A stretch of 64,000 nt of DNA, taken from contig CANGEU010000001.1 of assembly GCA_947452985.1 (NCBI GenBank), positions 108,881 to 172,880 of the forward strand. The letters are read 5' to 3'. Under the pieces are notes generated by a model. That model saw nothing but the letters and a program-made list of their open reading frames with translations, searched no databases and was not told where the DNA came from. The stretch is from Micrococcales bacterium (GTDB lineage: Bacteria; Actinomycetota; Actinomycetes; Actinomycetales; Microbacteriaceae). How positions within the stretch are numbered: the stretch's first letter is position 1; each line of letters begins with the position of its first letter. Shown here one piece after another: positions 1 through 14,271 of the stretch. Made by a program: the position numbers and the translations under genes.

Positions 1-322
1 CAACGGTTGGTAGGTGATGGTATGGGTCATCGCCAAGCCATTCGCCTTCGGCGTAGATTGCGTGAATCGTGTAGCTCGGAAGCGCCTTGCTAGCTAAGGC
101 GCCCTCGAAGATGCCGTTAAAGGAGTGGGTCAGTTCAACTTTGTTTTTACCGATTATCGCGGTCACTGATGTTGCCAGCGGGCGAAGCGCGCGAATTACC
201 CAGCCGCCATCAATCGGGTGAACACCAAGTACCGAGTGTGGGTCGTGGTGGCGTCCGTTACTCACCTTGTCGAGCAGGTCGTGGTCGAGAATCGGAAGTT
301 CCATTGAGTCTGGCTTGGCCAT
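1..322 (-). CDS. glgB: 1,4-alpha-glucan branching enzyme, N-terminal part (runs off the left edge)
   Basis: Reverse-strand reading from ATG at 322 gives MAKPDSMELPILDHDLLDKVSNGRHHDPHSVLGVHP..., a GlgB N-terminal pattern; directly follows glgE. Confidence 0.8.
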   Translation of the reverse strand, partial: MAKPDSMELPILDHDLLDKVSNGRHHDPHSVLGVHPIDGGWVIRALRPLATSVTAIIGKNKVELTHSFNGIFEGALASKALPSYTIHAIYAEGEWLGDDPYHHLPTV

Positions 323-323
323 G

Positions 324-2345
324 CTATTTCTCTCGATCTACTCGGAACACGATTGCCGGCTGAACCGAAGGGTCGATTCGCACGTAACTCTTGGCACTAA
401 TGTGTCGGCTGTCGCCGGTCATTAGGTCGGTCACCTTGAAAGGTTGCTCGTAGCTGAGGTCTAGCTTCCAAAGATCCAGGCTGATGTCGCCTTCGCGAAC
501 ATTGTTTGGGTCAACGTTTACAACTACCACGATGGTGTCGGCTTTTCCGGTTGGGGAATGTTCGGCACTGAGGTGCTTGCTGAACACAAAGATCGCGTCG
601 TCGGTGCTGCTGTGGGTCTCCAGGTTTCGAATTTGTCCGACCGCTGGATGTGCAGCGCGAATCGCATTGAGTGCGGTGATGTAGGGAGCAATCGTGGTTC
701 CAGTTTTGTCGGCAGCAGCCCAGTCGCGCGGCTTGTATTCATATTTCTCAGAGTCAATGTGCTCATCGGCGCCAGGACGTGGTGTGGATTCCACAAGTTC
801 ATAACCGGCGTACATTCCCCAACTGCTTCCGCCGAGGGCTGCCAGTGCGGCTCGAATCTTGTGAGCGTTCTCTCCGCCGTAGGAGAGGTAAGGGGTCAGG
901 ATGTCTGGAGTGGAAACCCAGAAGTTTGGTCGGAAGAAAGCCGACGAAGAGTGGGCAACCTCGTTGAAGTATTGAGTCAATTCCTGCTTGGTGTTGCGCC
1001 AAGTGAAGTAGGTGTAGCTCTGTTGGAAACCAGCCTTACCAAGTGCGTGCATCATGGCTGGGCGAGTGAACGCTTCAGCTAGGAATACCACTTCAGGGAA
1101 TTCGGCGTTTACCTCACCAATTAGCCATTCCCAAAAATTCACCGGCTTAGTGTGTGGGTTGTCGACACGGAAAATCTTTACTCCACGAGAAATCCAAAGG
1201 CGAACCAAACGAAGAGCTTCCGCGTAAAAACCGTCACGGTCGTTATCGAAGTTGATTGGGTAAATGTCTTGGTACTTCTTTGGTGGGTTCTCGGCGTAGG
1301 CAACGGTTCCGTCAGCGCGAGTTGTAAACCATCCTTGGTGACTGTGAGCCCACGGGTGGTCTGGCGAAGCCTGCAAAGCAAAATCGAGTGCAATCTCGAT
1401 TCCCAATGCATTGGCTTCCTTCACAAAGTTTTCGAAATCTTTGACGGTTCCCAAATCCGGGTGCACGGTATCGTGCCCGCCTGCTTCAGAACCAATTGCC
1501 CAAGGTGAGCCCGGATCCTGAGGCCCAGCCACCAAAGTATTGTTTGGGCCCTTGCGGTGAGCGTGACCGATTGGGTGAATCGGCGGCAGGTACAAAACTT
1601 CAAAGCCCATTGCGGCAACCGCCGGCAACCGCTTGGCAGCAGTTTTGAAGGTTCCAGATTTCCATTCGCCGGTCTTGGCGTTGAACTTGGCGCCTTCGCT
1701 GCGAGGGAAGAACTCGTACCAAGCGCCGGAGCCAGCAAGCTTGCGCTCGACCTGGATTGTGTAAGTTTCGCCGAGGGTTACCAGAGCCCGAATTGGCGCA
1801 GTGGTCAAGATTTCCTGAACTTCGGCAGCCTCAGCAGCGTGCAAACGCTCTAGGTGGGTAAGTTTTGAATCGCTCAGCACCTCGGCGAGTTCAACCAGTC
1901 GCTGGGCGGAAGCAGCGGTGCGACCCTTTTCGCTGGCCGCGTTAGTGAATAGGCGAATACCCTCGAGCATCATCAGATCCTGGTCAATACCGGCGTCCAA
2001 TTTCACTTCGGTGTTGTGGTGCCAGGTGCCGTATTCGTCGCTGAATGCCTGAATTTGGAAGGTCCAGGTGCCGATTGCGTCCACCAAAGCCTTGGCGTGC
2101 CAACTGTCGCTGCCAGGTGCGCCCTCGTTCATGCGAATGACCTTGGTTTTTCCAGCTGGTGAAGTCAGCAGAAGCTCAACACCCAGTGCATCGTGACCCT
2201 CGCGGTAAACCACCGCGGAAAATGGAATCATTTCCCCAACGAAACCCTTGGCCGGAAAACGACCATTTTCAACGACAGGGGACACCTGCTCAATTGGTAG
2301 ACGACCAAAAGGCGAGTTATGACGGTACTCGATTGTGTTGCTCAC
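324..2345 (-). CDS. glgE: alpha-1,4-glucan:maltose-1-phosphate maltosyltransferase (GlgE)
   Basis: 673 aa; GlgE-like N-terminus (RLPIEQVSPVVENGRFPAKGFVGE) and GH13 motifs (ALDFALQASPDHPW, KIFRVDNPHTKP, VVFLAEAFTRP). Confidence 0.93.
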   Translation of the reverse strand: MSNTIEYRHNSPFGRLPIEQVSPVVENGRFPAKGFVGEMIPFSAVVYREGHDALGVELLLTSPAGKTKVIRMNEGAPGSDSWHAKALVDAIGTWTFQIQAFSDEYGTWHHNTEVKLDAGIDQDLMMLEGIRLFTNAASEKGRTAASAQRLVELAEVLSDSKLTHLERLHAAEAAEVQEILTTAPIRALVTLGETYTIQVERKLAGSGAWYEFFPRSEGAKFNAKTGEWKSGTFKTAAKRLPAVAAMGFEVLYLPPIHPIGHAHRKGPNNTLVAGPQDPGSPWAIGSEAGGHDTVHPDLGTVKDFENFVKEANALGIEIALDFALQASPDHPWAHSHQGWFTTRADGTVAYAENPPKKYQDIYPINFDNDRDGFYAEALRLVRLWISRGVKIFRVDNPHTKPVNFWEWLIGEVNAEFPEVVFLAEAFTRPAMMHALGKAGFQQSYTYFTWRNTKQELTQYFNEVAHSSSAFFRPNFWVSTPDILTPYLSYGGENAHKIRAALAALGGSSWGMYAGYELVESTPRPGADEHIDSEKYEYKPRDWAAADKTGTTIAPYITALNAIRAAHPAVGQIRNLETHSSTDDAIFVFSKHLSAEHSPTGKADTIVVVVNVDPNNVREGDISLDLWKLDLSYEQPFKVTDLMTGDSRHISAKSYVRIDPSVQPAIVFRVDREK

Positions 2346-2365
2346 ACTACAAACTTAGGCGTTTT

Positions 2366-4423
2366 TTACGATGCGACGGCACGGAAAAGCAGCACTGAAC
2401 ATTCCGAAACCGCAACATTCTTGCCAGCTTTGAACGCTGTGGTGTGAACGTTTGGCACTTCGTCGGCGCTGTTCCAAAGCAGCTCATAACTGGAAACGGT
2501 TTCCCATTCGGGCAGGGTTAGCTCCAAAGCCTCTTCAGATCCGTTGATAACCAGCAGCGTTAGGTTCTGTTTACCTTGCTCGTCCAAGTTTTCATTCAGC
2601 CGCTGAATAACTCGGGTCTCCGACGAATTCCACTGGTCCTCAGCCATCAAACCGCCATCGACGTTGTACCAGCGAATTAGGTCGCTACCGAATTCCGCCT
2701 TTTCAAAGTTGCCAAAATTCACCGGACGTAAGCTAGCGTTCTCGGCGCGCAATTGAGTCAGATAAGCAAACGTGGTTTCTAGGTTTGATTCGAATTCGGA
2801 AAGCTCCCACTTCACCCAACTGAGCACGTTGTCTTGGCAGTAGGCGTTGTTGTTGCCCTGTTGCGTCTTGGCGCGCTCGTCGCCCGCGGTGACCATTGGG
2901 ATACCAGAAGAGAACAGGAGAGTGGCGAGCAAATTGCGCATTACCTTGTGGCGCTCAGCAAGAATGCTCTGGTCGGCAGGAAGCCCCTCGGCCCCAAAGT
3001 TGTATGAATAGTTGTTCGAGTTGCCGTCGCGGTTCGATTCACCATTCATGTTGTTGTGCTTCACGTTGTAACTAACCAGGTCGTGCAGAGTGAAGCCATC
3101 GTGCGCGGTAACAAAGTTCACGGTGCCGAGAGTGTCGTTCTTCCCATCCACAATGTCTTTTGAGCCTGCCAGACGGGTGGCCAACTCGGCAACACCGTTT
3201 CCGTAATGACCGCTGTTTCGGTGGTTCGCAATGTCGCTCAGCCAGAAGCGGCGAATGCTGTCGCGGTATCGGTCGTTCCATTCACTAAATTCGTCTGGGA
3301 AATTACCGGTTTGCCAGCCGCCGAGGCCAACATCCCAAGGTTCCACAATCAACTTCGAAGACGAAATAATCGGGTCTTCGATCATGCCGCGAAGAACCGG
3401 ATGATTCGGGTCGTACTGGTTATTAGCGTCGCGAGCCAAAGTTGTCGCTAGGTCGAAACGGAACCCGTCGATCTGCATTTCTTCAATCCAGTAGCGCAGC
3501 GAGTCCAAGGTCAACTCAACCACACGAGGATTCGAGAAGTTCAGCGAATTTCCGCAACCGGTGGTGTCGTGGTAATTGCCTTGCTCATCCACGCGGTAAT
3601 AAGAAGCGTTGTCGATGCCACGAAACGAGTGGGTCAGGCCGCGGTTGCCACCCTCAGCAGTGTGGTTGTAAACGACGTCCAAAATAACTTCGATTCCAGC
3701 TCGGTGCAATTCACGAATCATGGTTTTGAACTCGCGCACGATTGCATCTGGTCCTGCGGCAATAGCCGAAGCGGTGGCGTAACGGTGGTGCGGAGTGAAG
3801 AAGTTGATGGTGTTGTAACCCCAGTAGTTGATGAGCCCCATGTTCATAAGGCGCGGCTCGGAGATAAACATCTGAACCGGTAGTAACTCAACTGCGGTGA
3901 CACCAATCTTCTTGAGGTGCGAAATCGTCGACGAATGTGCCAGCGCGGCATAGGTTCCCCGAAGCTCATCCGGCAATTCCAGATTGCCGCGAGTAAGACC
4001 TCGGGCATGAGCTTCGTAAATTACGGTCTGCGAAAGCGGGGTGTTCGGCTTTGTAACACCCTGCCAGTCGAAGCTGCGATCGATAACCACGTTGTGGAAA
4101 TCTCTCGGGCCTTCGCGAACCACACCGCGAGCGTAAGGGTCAATCAAATCAATTTCGGGGTTGAAGCCGTCTCTCAAAGAGTCTGGTCCTTCAACCTGAA
4201 CCGTGTAGTGAACGCCGGTAACAATCAGCGAACTGGACACTTCCCAAATGTCACCGTCCACTCGAGCACACGAAAGTACGGAAACTTCCGTCTTCGGATC
4301 TGCAGGATCAACAATGACGAAGCGAACCGCCGTAGCGTTCTCCGAATAAAGTCTGAAAGTTCCTCCGCCGTCATGCAAGGTCACGCCGAGCGTGGTCGAC
4401 TGCAAAGTAACGGTTTCGGACAT
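2366..4423 (-). CDS. glgX: glycogen debranching enzyme (GlgX/TreX-like GH13)
   Basis: 685 aa; YEAHARGLT, VILDVVYNHTAEGG, DGFRFDLATTL, VTAHDGFTLHDLVSYN. Confidence 0.92.
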   Translation of the reverse strand: MSETVTLQSTTLGVTLHDGGGTFRLYSENATAVRFVIVDPADPKTEVSVLSCARVDGDIWEVSSSLIVTGVHYTVQVEGPDSLRDGFNPEIDLIDPYARGVVREGPRDFHNVVIDRSFDWQGVTKPNTPLSQTVIYEAHARGLTRGNLELPDELRGTYAALAHSSTISHLKKIGVTAVELLPVQMFISEPRLMNMGLINYWGYNTINFFTPHHRYATASAIAAGPDAIVREFKTMIRELHRAGIEVILDVVYNHTAEGGNRGLTHSFRGIDNASYYRVDEQGNYHDTTGCGNSLNFSNPRVVELTLDSLRYWIEEMQIDGFRFDLATTLARDANNQYDPNHPVLRGMIEDPIISSSKLIVEPWDVGLGGWQTGNFPDEFSEWNDRYRDSIRRFWLSDIANHRNSGHYGNGVAELATRLAGSKDIVDGKNDTLGTVNFVTAHDGFTLHDLVSYNVKHNNMNGESNRDGNSNNYSYNFGAEGLPADQSILAERHKVMRNLLATLLFSSGIPMVTAGDERAKTQQGNNNAYCQDNVLSWVKWELSEFESNLETTFAYLTQLRAENASLRPVNFGNFEKAEFGSDLIRWYNVDGGLMAEDQWNSSETRVIQRLNENLDEQGKQNLTLLVINGSEEALELTLPEWETVSSYELLWNSADEVPNVHTTAFKAGKNVAVSECSVLLFRAVAS

Positions 4424-4455
4424 GAGGAAAAGCCTAGTAGCGATAGTGTTTTTTT

Positions 4456-5622
4456 ATGACCATTTACCTCGACCATGCCGCCACCACGGCCATTTACCCG
4501 GTGGTCGCTGAGCGATTGGTCGAAGATCTTCAGAAGCTGGGCAACCCATCCAGCATTCACACGGCAGGTCAAACCGCCCGCGGCATGCTCGAGGGTGCCA
4601 GGGAAGACCTGGCCAGAGTTGTTAACTGCGATCGCCAGGAAGTCATCTTCACCTCCGGTGGCACCGAATCAGACAACCTGGCTATCAAGGGTCTCTACTG
4701 GGAATCAATTAACCACAACCCAGACAAAAACATCATCATCTCCGCCTACACCGAACACCATGCGGTTATCGACCCAATCGAATGGCTTGAAAAATACCAG
4801 GGCGCCAAAGTTCACTGGCTCAAAGTGGACGAACGTGGGGTAGTTGACCTCGACGAACTGGAACAATTCGTCAAAGACAACCAGGACAAAATAGCTCTAA
4901 TCACCCTGATGTGGTCAAACAACGAAACCGGCGTGCTCACCGACCTCAGACGAGTGGTCGAGATCGCCAAGGCAAATAACATCCCAGTTCACACCGACGC
5001 CGTAGCCGCCTTCGGTCACACCGATGTCAATTTCTTCCCAGGGCTCACCGCCATGAGTCTCAGTGCCCACAAGGTCGGTGGCCCAGTCGGCGTTGGAGCA
5101 CTCATCGTTTCCAGAAACGCCAAGCTAACCAGCCTTCAACAAGGTGGAGGCCAAGAACGCGACATCCGCGGCGGAACCATGAACGCCCCAGGTGCCAGAG
5201 CATTCGCATCAGCTGCCAGAATGAGCCAAACCAAGCTTTCCACCGAAGGCTGGGCCAGACACGAACTTCTAAACCACCTCACCACCGGTGTCACCAGAGC
5301 CATTCCGAGCGCACGATTCTCCAGAGGCTCAGCCCCAGGCGTTCCTGATCTAGCTCACTTCACCTTCCCTGGTTGCTCCGGTGACTCAATGCTTTACCTG
5401 CTCGACCAACACAACATCGCAGTATCAACCGGCTCTGCCTGCACCGCGGGAGTCGCCAGAGCTTCCCACGTGCTCATTGCGATGGGCAGAACCCAAGAGG
5501 AAGCCACCGGAACTCTAAGAATCTCTATCGGACGAGACACCACCAAGACCGAAATCGATGAATTCCTAAAAGTACTTCCAGAAGTTCACGCCGCAGCCCT
5601 AAAAGCCGGCCTAACCGCCTAA
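4456..5622 (+). CDS. cysteine desulfurase (NifS/IscS family)
   Basis: 388 aa; YLDHAATTAIYP, SAHKVGGPVGVGAL (PLP lysine), STGSACTAGVARASHV (catalytic Cys loop). Confidence 0.93.
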   Translation: MTIYLDHAATTAIYPVVAERLVEDLQKLGNPSSIHTAGQTARGMLEGAREDLARVVNCDRQEVIFTSGGTESDNLAIKGLYWESINHNPDKNIIISAYTEHHAVIDPIEWLEKYQGAKVHWLKVDERGVVDLDELEQFVKDNQDKIALITLMWSNNETGVLTDLRRVVEIAKANNIPVHTDAVAAFGHTDVNFFPGLTAMSLSAHKVGGPVGVGALIVSRNAKLTSLQQGGGQERDIRGGTMNAPGARAFASAARMSQTKLSTEGWARHELLNHLTTGVTRAIPSARFSRGSAPGVPDLAHFTFPGCSGDSMLYLLDQHNIAVSTGSACTAGVARASHVLIAMGRTQEEATGTLRISIGRDTTKTEIDEFLKVLPEVHAAALKAGLTA

Positions 5623-5643
5623 CCCAAAGGGTAAAATTTACCT

Positions 5644-8762
<3,119 letters not shown>

Positions 8763-8949
8763 TGAGAAAACTAGTTACTGCAGTTTGATTTTGGTGTTAG
8801 AGCGCCAGTTGCGAATGTTTACAAGTAAGTGGGCCGCTTAAACTTTGGATTTAATTCTCCACTTTTTACTCACTGTTGTTTAAAGTTCTACAGCAACAGT
8901 TCGGTGAAAGTTGAACCCAGAAGCGTGTAAGTCAGAGCCAGGGGTTAGG

Positions 8950-9312
8950 TTATTGACCCTCGGTGCTTGAATGAGATATCTGTAATTTTCTTATCCCAAG
9001 TTTTTTAAACATGACCCGTGAAACTGCCTCTCGGCACAGGAATGAGAGTGCTATGGATGCGGCTAGTAAAATTACGTGCAAAAAAATCTCCAGAAAACTA
9101 TTCAAAGTATTTTTGGATAGAAAGACGGCTAATGTAAATTCGCCGGTCAGGAAAAACAGTGAAAACACAGATCCAAAAACCAAATTTCCCACCTGCTTTA
9201 TAAGATTCTTCTTAATGACCGTGTTTGCTTTAGGGGATTTTCTAATTTTCCAGTAGGCAATGTACGCTCTAGTTAATTCAGCTAAGAGTCTGCCAGGACC
9301 ACCGTATGACAT
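8950..9312 (-). CDS. hypothetical small membrane protein
   Basis: 120-aa ORF with two hydrophobic stretches in an AT-richer interval; no family recognised. Confidence 0.45.
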   Translation of the reverse strand: MSYGGPGRLLAELTRAYIAYWKIRKSPKANTVIKKNLIKQVGNLVFGSVFSLFFLTGEFTLAVFLSKNTLNSFLEIFLHVILLAASIALSFLCREAVSRVMFKKLGIRKLQISHSSTEGQ

Positions 9313-9391
9313 TACCAGAACAACTCCTTTTGCCAGTTTGCCCCATCCCGGATTTTTGCTCCAGGCTCGCCTAGTCTGTATCCGTTAGAAC

Positions 9392-10432
9392 TTATTCCTG
9401 GTTGGCGGCGTTTTCGTCTGCTGCAACCATTGATTCGGTAGACATTAGACCCTTGAGTGAGTTCAGGAACTCTTCGATCTCTACGCGCTCAGACTTCATC
9501 TTGGTTAGGCGCTCTTCGCTTTCACGAATGGCGTTGTTGGCGAAGCTTTCGGCCTTGCGGGAAAGCATCTCAGCGCGGCGACGCGACTGGTTGATGAGGT
9601 TAGTTGCGGTGCGCTGGGTGTCTTCAGCAAGCTGTGCTGCGCTGGCCTGTGCTTCGCGCGAGATGCGGTCGGCTTCCTGGAGAAGTTCGGCTGCACGGGT
9701 CGATGCGTCGGTGAAGTTGGCGTTAGCTTCGTCTGAAACCTGCTGAGCCTGAGCAACAGCGTTCTGGTAAAGGCGAAGGGCTTCCTGCTCTGATTCGTCG
9801 CGCTTGGTCTTTAGCTCTGCTTCAAGCTCAACGCGTGCCTGAGCGGTGCGCTGGCTTAGTTCGGTTGCAAGTGCACGAGCTTCTTCGGTTTCGCGGTGAA
9901 CCTGGGCACGAAGTTCGGCCGAGTAACGCTCACCTTCCGACTTGATTGCGGCGGCTTCGCGCTGAGCGGTGCCGATCTTCTCAAGAGCTTCAGCTTCGCG
10001 AGCCTTTGCGGTGTTGAGGATTTCGTTGCTTAGACGTTCTGCTTCGATCTTTGATTCGGCTAGACGTGCTTCGGCTTCTGCAATTAGCTGGTCGGCCTTC
10101 GTCTGAGCGCGGCGGGTTAGCTGCTCTGACTCTGCTTTAGCGGTTTCGCGAACGCGGATTGCGTCCTGTCCGGCGTCGGCGATAAGTTTCTTGGCCTGCT
10201 CTTCGGCTAGGCGAAGTGTGCTCTCGAACTGGGCGCCAAGTTCGGCATAACCAGGAGAGGTCTTCTTCTTCTTTAGGCTTTCGTTCTCGCTCTTAAGCTG
10301 TTCGATTTCAGCAGAAGCCGAGTAGTTGTAGTCACGAACGTGGTCAAGCTCTGCACGAAGGTCGGCTAGGACGCGGTCTACTTCGTCCTTCTTGTAGCCG
10401 CGCATTTCAACGCTGAAGTTGTCTTCTGCCAT
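9392..10432 (-). CDS. DivIVA-domain-like coiled-coil protein
   Basis: 346 aa; N-terminus FSVEMRGYKKDEVDRVLADLRAELDHVRDYN resembles a DivIVA lipid-binding domain, followed by a long Ala/Glu/Arg coiled coil. Confidence 0.75.
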   Translation of the reverse strand: MAEDNFSVEMRGYKKDEVDRVLADLRAELDHVRDYNYSASAEIEQLKSENESLKKKKTSPGYAELGAQFESTLRLAEEQAKKLIADAGQDAIRVRETAKAESEQLTRRAQTKADQLIAEAEARLAESKIEAERLSNEILNTAKAREAEALEKIGTAQREAAAIKSEGERYSAELRAQVHRETEEARALATELSQRTAQARVELEAELKTKRDESEQEALRLYQNAVAQAQQVSDEANANFTDASTRAAELLQEADRISREAQASAAQLAEDTQRTATNLINQSRRRAEMLSRKAESFANNAIRESEERLTKMKSERVEIEEFLNSLKGLMSTESMVAADENAANQE

Positions 10433-10575
10433 GGAGGTGCTCCTACGGTTTTTTGGTTAAATTCTTTGGTCACATCTTTGGACCTACAAGGCAAAAGCAT
10501 ACCTTCTTACCCGCTAAAAACCTAGGTGAAGTAGACTTGCAACATCCCCGTAATTACGCGCTAAAGGACTTTACT

Positions 10576-10872
10576 GTGTCAGAAATTACCCCCGAGGTTG
10601 TGCGCCATTTGGCGGGCCTCGCTCGCATTGATGTCACCGATGCCGAAGTTGATCGGTTTACCGAACAATTAGGTCTGATTGTTGACTCGGCAGCAACATT
10701 GAAGGCTGCCGTTGCCGGTGATGTTCCTGCAACCAGCCACCCAATTCCGATGAAAAATGTTTATCGAGAAGATGTGGTTTTGGAGTCACTTTCGCAGGAA
10801 GCTGCACTTTCTGGTTCGGCTGACTCAGAATCGGGTCGTTTCCGTGTTGCTGCGATTTTGGACGAGGAGTAG
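10576..10872 (+). CDS. gatC: Asp/Glu-tRNA(Asn/Gln) amidotransferase subunit C
   Basis: GTG start at 10576 gives VSEITPEVVRHLAGLARIDVTDAEVDRFTEQLGLIVD; precedes gatA and gatB. Confidence 0.9.
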   Translation: MSEITPEVVRHLAGLARIDVTDAEVDRFTEQLGLIVDSAATLKAAVAGDVPATSHPIPMKNVYREDVVLESLSQEAALSGSADSESGRFRVAAILDEE

Positions 10873-10875
10873 ACC

Positions 10876-12378
10876 ATGAACTTGGTAAAACTTACTGCTG
10901 TTGAGCAACTTGAAGGTCTACGTTCGGGCGCTTTCACTTCGGTGGAACTGACTCAGGCGCATTTGGATCGCATTGCTTCGGTTGATGGCGTTGTTCATGC
11001 GTTCTTGCACGTGAATGCTTCCGGGGCTTTGGCTACTGCTGCTGAGGTTGATCGTAAGCGCGCTGCTGGTGAAACTTTGCCTGCGTTGGCTGGTTTACCA
11101 ATTGCCGTGAAGGACAACCTGACCACCATCGATGAGCCAACAACTGCTGGTTCGAAGATTCTTGAGGGTTGGGTTCCTCCATACGACTCAACCGTGGTTT
11201 CGAAGCTTCGTGCTGAAATGATGCCAATTCTTGGTAAGACCAACTTGGATGAATTCGCGATGGGTTCAACCACTCAGTTCTCGGCCTACGGACCAACCTC
11301 TAACCCTTGGTCGCTTGACCGCATTCCTGGTGGTTCTGGTGGTGGTTCGGCTGCTGCTGTTGGCGCTTACATGGCTCCCTTGGCGATTGGTTCAGACACC
11401 GGTGGTTCGATTCGTTACCCAGCGGCTATGACCGGAACCGTTGGAACCAAGCCAACCTATGGTGCTGTTAGCCGTTACGGTTTGATTGCTCTCGGTTCTT
11501 CGTTGGATCAGATTGGTCCGGTTGCTCGCAACGTTCAAGACGCTGCTTTGCTGCACGACGTAATTGCTGGGCACGACGAGCGCGACTCAACTTCGCTTCC
11601 AGAAGACCTAGGTTCGATGGTGGCTGCGGCTTCGAACGGTTCGCTGGCTGGCGTCAAGGTTGGTGTCATCAAGGAATTGTCTGGCTCTGGTTTCCAGGCT
11701 GGCATTTCGGCTAGGTTCCAAGAATCGTTGGAGCTTTTGAAGGCTGCCGGCGCTGAAATCGTCGAAGTTTCTTGCCCATCATTCCAGTACGCGATTGCTG
11801 CTTACTACCTGATTCTTCCTGCAGAGGCTTCCTCGAACCTTGCGAAGTTCGACAGCGTGCGCTTCGGTATGCGCGTTACCCCAGAAGGTAACCCAACCAT
11901 TGAGCGTGTGATGGCGGCCACTCGTGAGGCTGGTTTTGGTCCTGAAGTGAAGCGTCGCATTATTTTGGGAACCTACGCGCTATCGAGTGGTTACTACGAC
12001 GACTACTACGGTTCGGCGCAGAAGGTTCGAACGCTGATTCAGCGCGACTTTGATGCGGCATTTGCGAAGGCTGATGTTTTGGTTTCGCCAACTGCTCCGA
12101 CCACCGCGTTCAAGTTGGGGGAGAAGATTGAAGATCCTCTGGCTATGTATCTAAACGACATCGCAACCATTCCTGCCAACTTGGCCGGTATTCCAGGGCT
12201 TTCTTTGCCAAACGGTTTGGCAGATGAAGACGGACTGCCTTCATCGATTCAGCTGTTGGCACCGGCTCGCGCCGACCAGCGACTCTACTCGGTAGGTGCT
12301 GTGCTCGAAAAGGCTCACGAAAATGTTTGGGGCAAGCGAATGATTGATTTCGCTCCTGAAGTAAAGGCAGGTGCCTAA
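10876..12378 (+). CDS. gatA: Asp/Glu-tRNA(Asn/Gln) amidotransferase subunit A
   Basis: 500 aa; amidase signature [33 protein letters not shown]. Confidence 0.97.
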   Translation: MNLVKLTAVEQLEGLRSGAFTSVELTQAHLDRIASVDGVVHAFLHVNASGALATAAEVDRKRAAGETLPALAGLPIAVKDNLTTIDEPTTAGSKILEGWVPPYDSTVVSKLRAEMMPILGKTNLDEFAMGSTTQFSAYGPTSNPWSLDRIPGGSGGGSAAAVGAYMAPLAIGSDTGGSIRYPAAMTGTVGTKPTYGAVSRYGLIALGSSLDQIGPVARNVQDAALLHDVIAGHDERDSTSLPEDLGSMVAAASNGSLAGVKVGVIKELSGSGFQAGISARFQESLELLKAAGAEIVEVSCPSFQYAIAAYYLILPAEASSNLAKFDSVRFGMRVTPEGNPTIERVMAATREAGFGPEVKRRIILGTYALSSGYYDDYYGSAQKVRTLIQRDFDAAFAKADVLVSPTAPTTAFKLGEKIEDPLAMYLNDIATIPANLAGIPGLSLPNGLADEDGLPSSIQLLAPARADQRLYSVGAVLEKAHENVWGKRMIDFAPEVKAGA

Positions 12379-13880
12379 TGGCTAAGGCTGAACTAATGAA
12401 CTACGAACAGGCTTTAGAAAAGTTTGAGGTAGTAATCGGTTTGGAAGTTCACGTTGAACTGAACACCAAGACCAAAATGTTCTGTGGTTGCCGCAACGAC
12501 TTCGGGGATGAGCCGAACACCAACGTTTGCCCAGTGTGTTTGGGTCTACCTGGCGCACTGCCAGTTGTGAACAAGCGTGCGGTTGAGTCGGCTATCAAGA
12601 TCGGTTTGGCAATCGGTTGTGATATTGCGCCGAATGGTCGCTTTGCTCGCAAGAACTACTTCTACCCAGACCTTGCCAAGAACTTCCAGACATCCCAGTT
12701 CGACGAGCCAATCGCTTTCGAAGGTGGAGTCGAGGTTGAAGTACCATCTGGTCAGGTTTACAAGATCGACATTGAGCGCGCTCACATGGAAGAGGATGCT
12801 GGAAAGCTAACTCACGTTGGTGGCAACACCGGACGAATCCAGGGAGCAGAATTCTCGCTGGTTGACTACAACCGTGCTGGTGTTCCGCTAATCGAAATTG
12901 TGACCAAGCCGGTTTATGGCGCAGGCGCCGAGGCACCTGAGTTGGCTGCTGCTTACGTTCGTTACATCCGTGAGGTTGTAAAGGCTCTAGACGTGTCTGA
13001 GGCCCGTATGGAGCGCGGAAACGTGCGCTGTGATGCCAACGTGTCGTTGCGTTTGCACGGGGCTGAGAAGCTCGGCACTCGCACCGAAACCAAGAACGTG
13101 AACTCGCTGCGTTCGATTGAGCGTGCGGTGCGTTACGAGATCCAGCGTCAGGCGCACATCTTGGCAAATGGTGGAACCATCATTCAGGAAACCCGTCACT
13201 GGCACGAAGACAAGGGCACCACATCGGCTGGCCGCCCAAAGTCGGACGCCGACGACTACCGTTACTTCCCAGAGCCAGACCTAGTTCCAGTTGCTCCTTC
13301 GAAAGAACTAATCGAAGAGCTTCGCGCCTCGCTTCCTGAGGACCCAGCAACCCGCCGCAAGCGTTTGCAGGAAGCCTGGGGCTTTAGCGACCTTGAGTTC
13401 CGCGACGTTGTGAACGCAGGGCTGATGGACCCAATTGAGGAGACCGTTGCCGCTGGTGCTTCGCCACAGGCTGCTCGCAAGTGGTGGAGTGGTGAAATTG
13501 CTCGTCAGGCTAACGCCGATGGCAAGGATGTCTCGGAGCTAAACGTAACCGCTGCTCAGGTTGCCGAACTAGCCGCTTTGGTTGAAGCCGGCAAGATCAA
13601 CGACCGCATTGGCCGTGAAGTCTTGGCAGCCGTTATGAACGGCGAAGGTAACCCTGGCGAAATTGTTTCGGCTAAGGGTCTCGAGGTTGTTTCGGACGAC
13701 GGCGCGCTAATGGCCGCCATCGACGAAGCTTTGGCTAAGCAACCAGACGTTCTCGAGAAGATTCGCGAAGGTAAGGTTCAGGCCGCCGGAGCAGTAATCG
13801 GTGCCGTAATGCAGGCAATGAAGGGTCAGGCAGACGCAGGTCGTGTGCGCGAACTCATCATCGAGCGTGCTGCTCAGTAA
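12378..13880 (+). CDS. gatB: Asp/Glu-tRNA(Asn/Gln) amidotransferase subunit B
   Basis: 500 aa; [20 protein letters not shown]..., [32 protein letters not shown]. Confidence 0.97.
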   Translation: MAKAELMNYEQALEKFEVVIGLEVHVELNTKTKMFCGCRNDFGDEPNTNVCPVCLGLPGALPVVNKRAVESAIKIGLAIGCDIAPNGRFARKNYFYPDLAKNFQTSQFDEPIAFEGGVEVEVPSGQVYKIDIERAHMEEDAGKLTHVGGNTGRIQGAEFSLVDYNRAGVPLIEIVTKPVYGAGAEAPELAAAYVRYIREVVKALDVSEARMERGNVRCDANVSLRLHGAEKLGTRTETKNVNSLRSIERAVRYEIQRQAHILANGGTIIQETRHWHEDKGTTSAGRPKSDADDYRYFPEPDLVPVAPSKELIEELRASLPEDPATRRKRLQEAWGFSDLEFRDVVNAGLMDPIEETVAAGASPQAARKWWSGEIARQANADGKDVSELNVTAAQVAELAALVEAGKINDRIGREVLAAVMNGEGNPGEIVSAKGLEVVSDDGALMAAIDEALAKQPDVLEKIREGKVQAAGAVIGAVMQAMKGQADAGRVRELIIERAAQ

Positions 13881-13892
13881 TTGTTTAAGCGC

Positions 13893-13930
13893 GAATGCCC
13901 CTGACGTAAGTCAGGGGCATTCGTCTTTTT
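13893..13930 (+). terminator. Rho-independent terminator after gatB
   Basis: GAATGCCCCTGAC-gtaa-GTCAGGGGCATTC perfect stem followed by a T-rich tract. Confidence 0.9.
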
Positions 13931-14184
13931 GGTTACCCGCTAAGAAATTTTACTAGTGCTTGAGTGATTGGGTGTCCGAGAACTCCCATCACCCACACTT
14001 TCAAACTCGCTGGGACGATTTGCTTGCGCATCTCGACAGCCTTTCAGTCTCACGTACTGAATGCTCCACACACCGTTTCAAACAATTGAAGGATTTCTCC
14101 AAGGATTGTTATCCTTATCCAGTAGTTGATTAGTCTTCCGGATTTCAGGTGTTTGAAATCAGTGAAGGATCACCCTGGTGATCA

Positions 14185-14219
14185 AACGAACAGCCCGTTT
14201 GCGCGGGCTTTTCGTTTAA
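14185..14219 (+). terminator. Rho-independent terminator with no gene directly upstream
   Basis: AACGAA-c-AGCCCG...CGGGCT-t-TTCGTT stem with TTTTCGTTT tail, plus orientation, 255 nt after the gatB terminator. Confidence 0.65.
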
Positions 14220-14271
14220 CCAGGCCTAATTCGCGTGACCAACTAGGTTGCGACAAGTTTCATGGAAATAA

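Noticed and set aside
324-2400. Many 60-180 aa ORFs on the opposite strand of glgE, glgX, argG and other long genes
   Set aside because: Shadow ORFs inside well-supported genes, with no recognisable motifs
8763-9390. Composition switch read as replication origin
   Set aside because: No dnaA, dnaN or DnaA-box cluster seen, and later parts of the window show further local changes
13936-14034. 32-aa minus-strand ORF MRKQIVPASLKVWVMGVLGHPITQALVKFLSG
   Set aside because: Short, no strong RBS, no family; could be chance within a possible RNA gene
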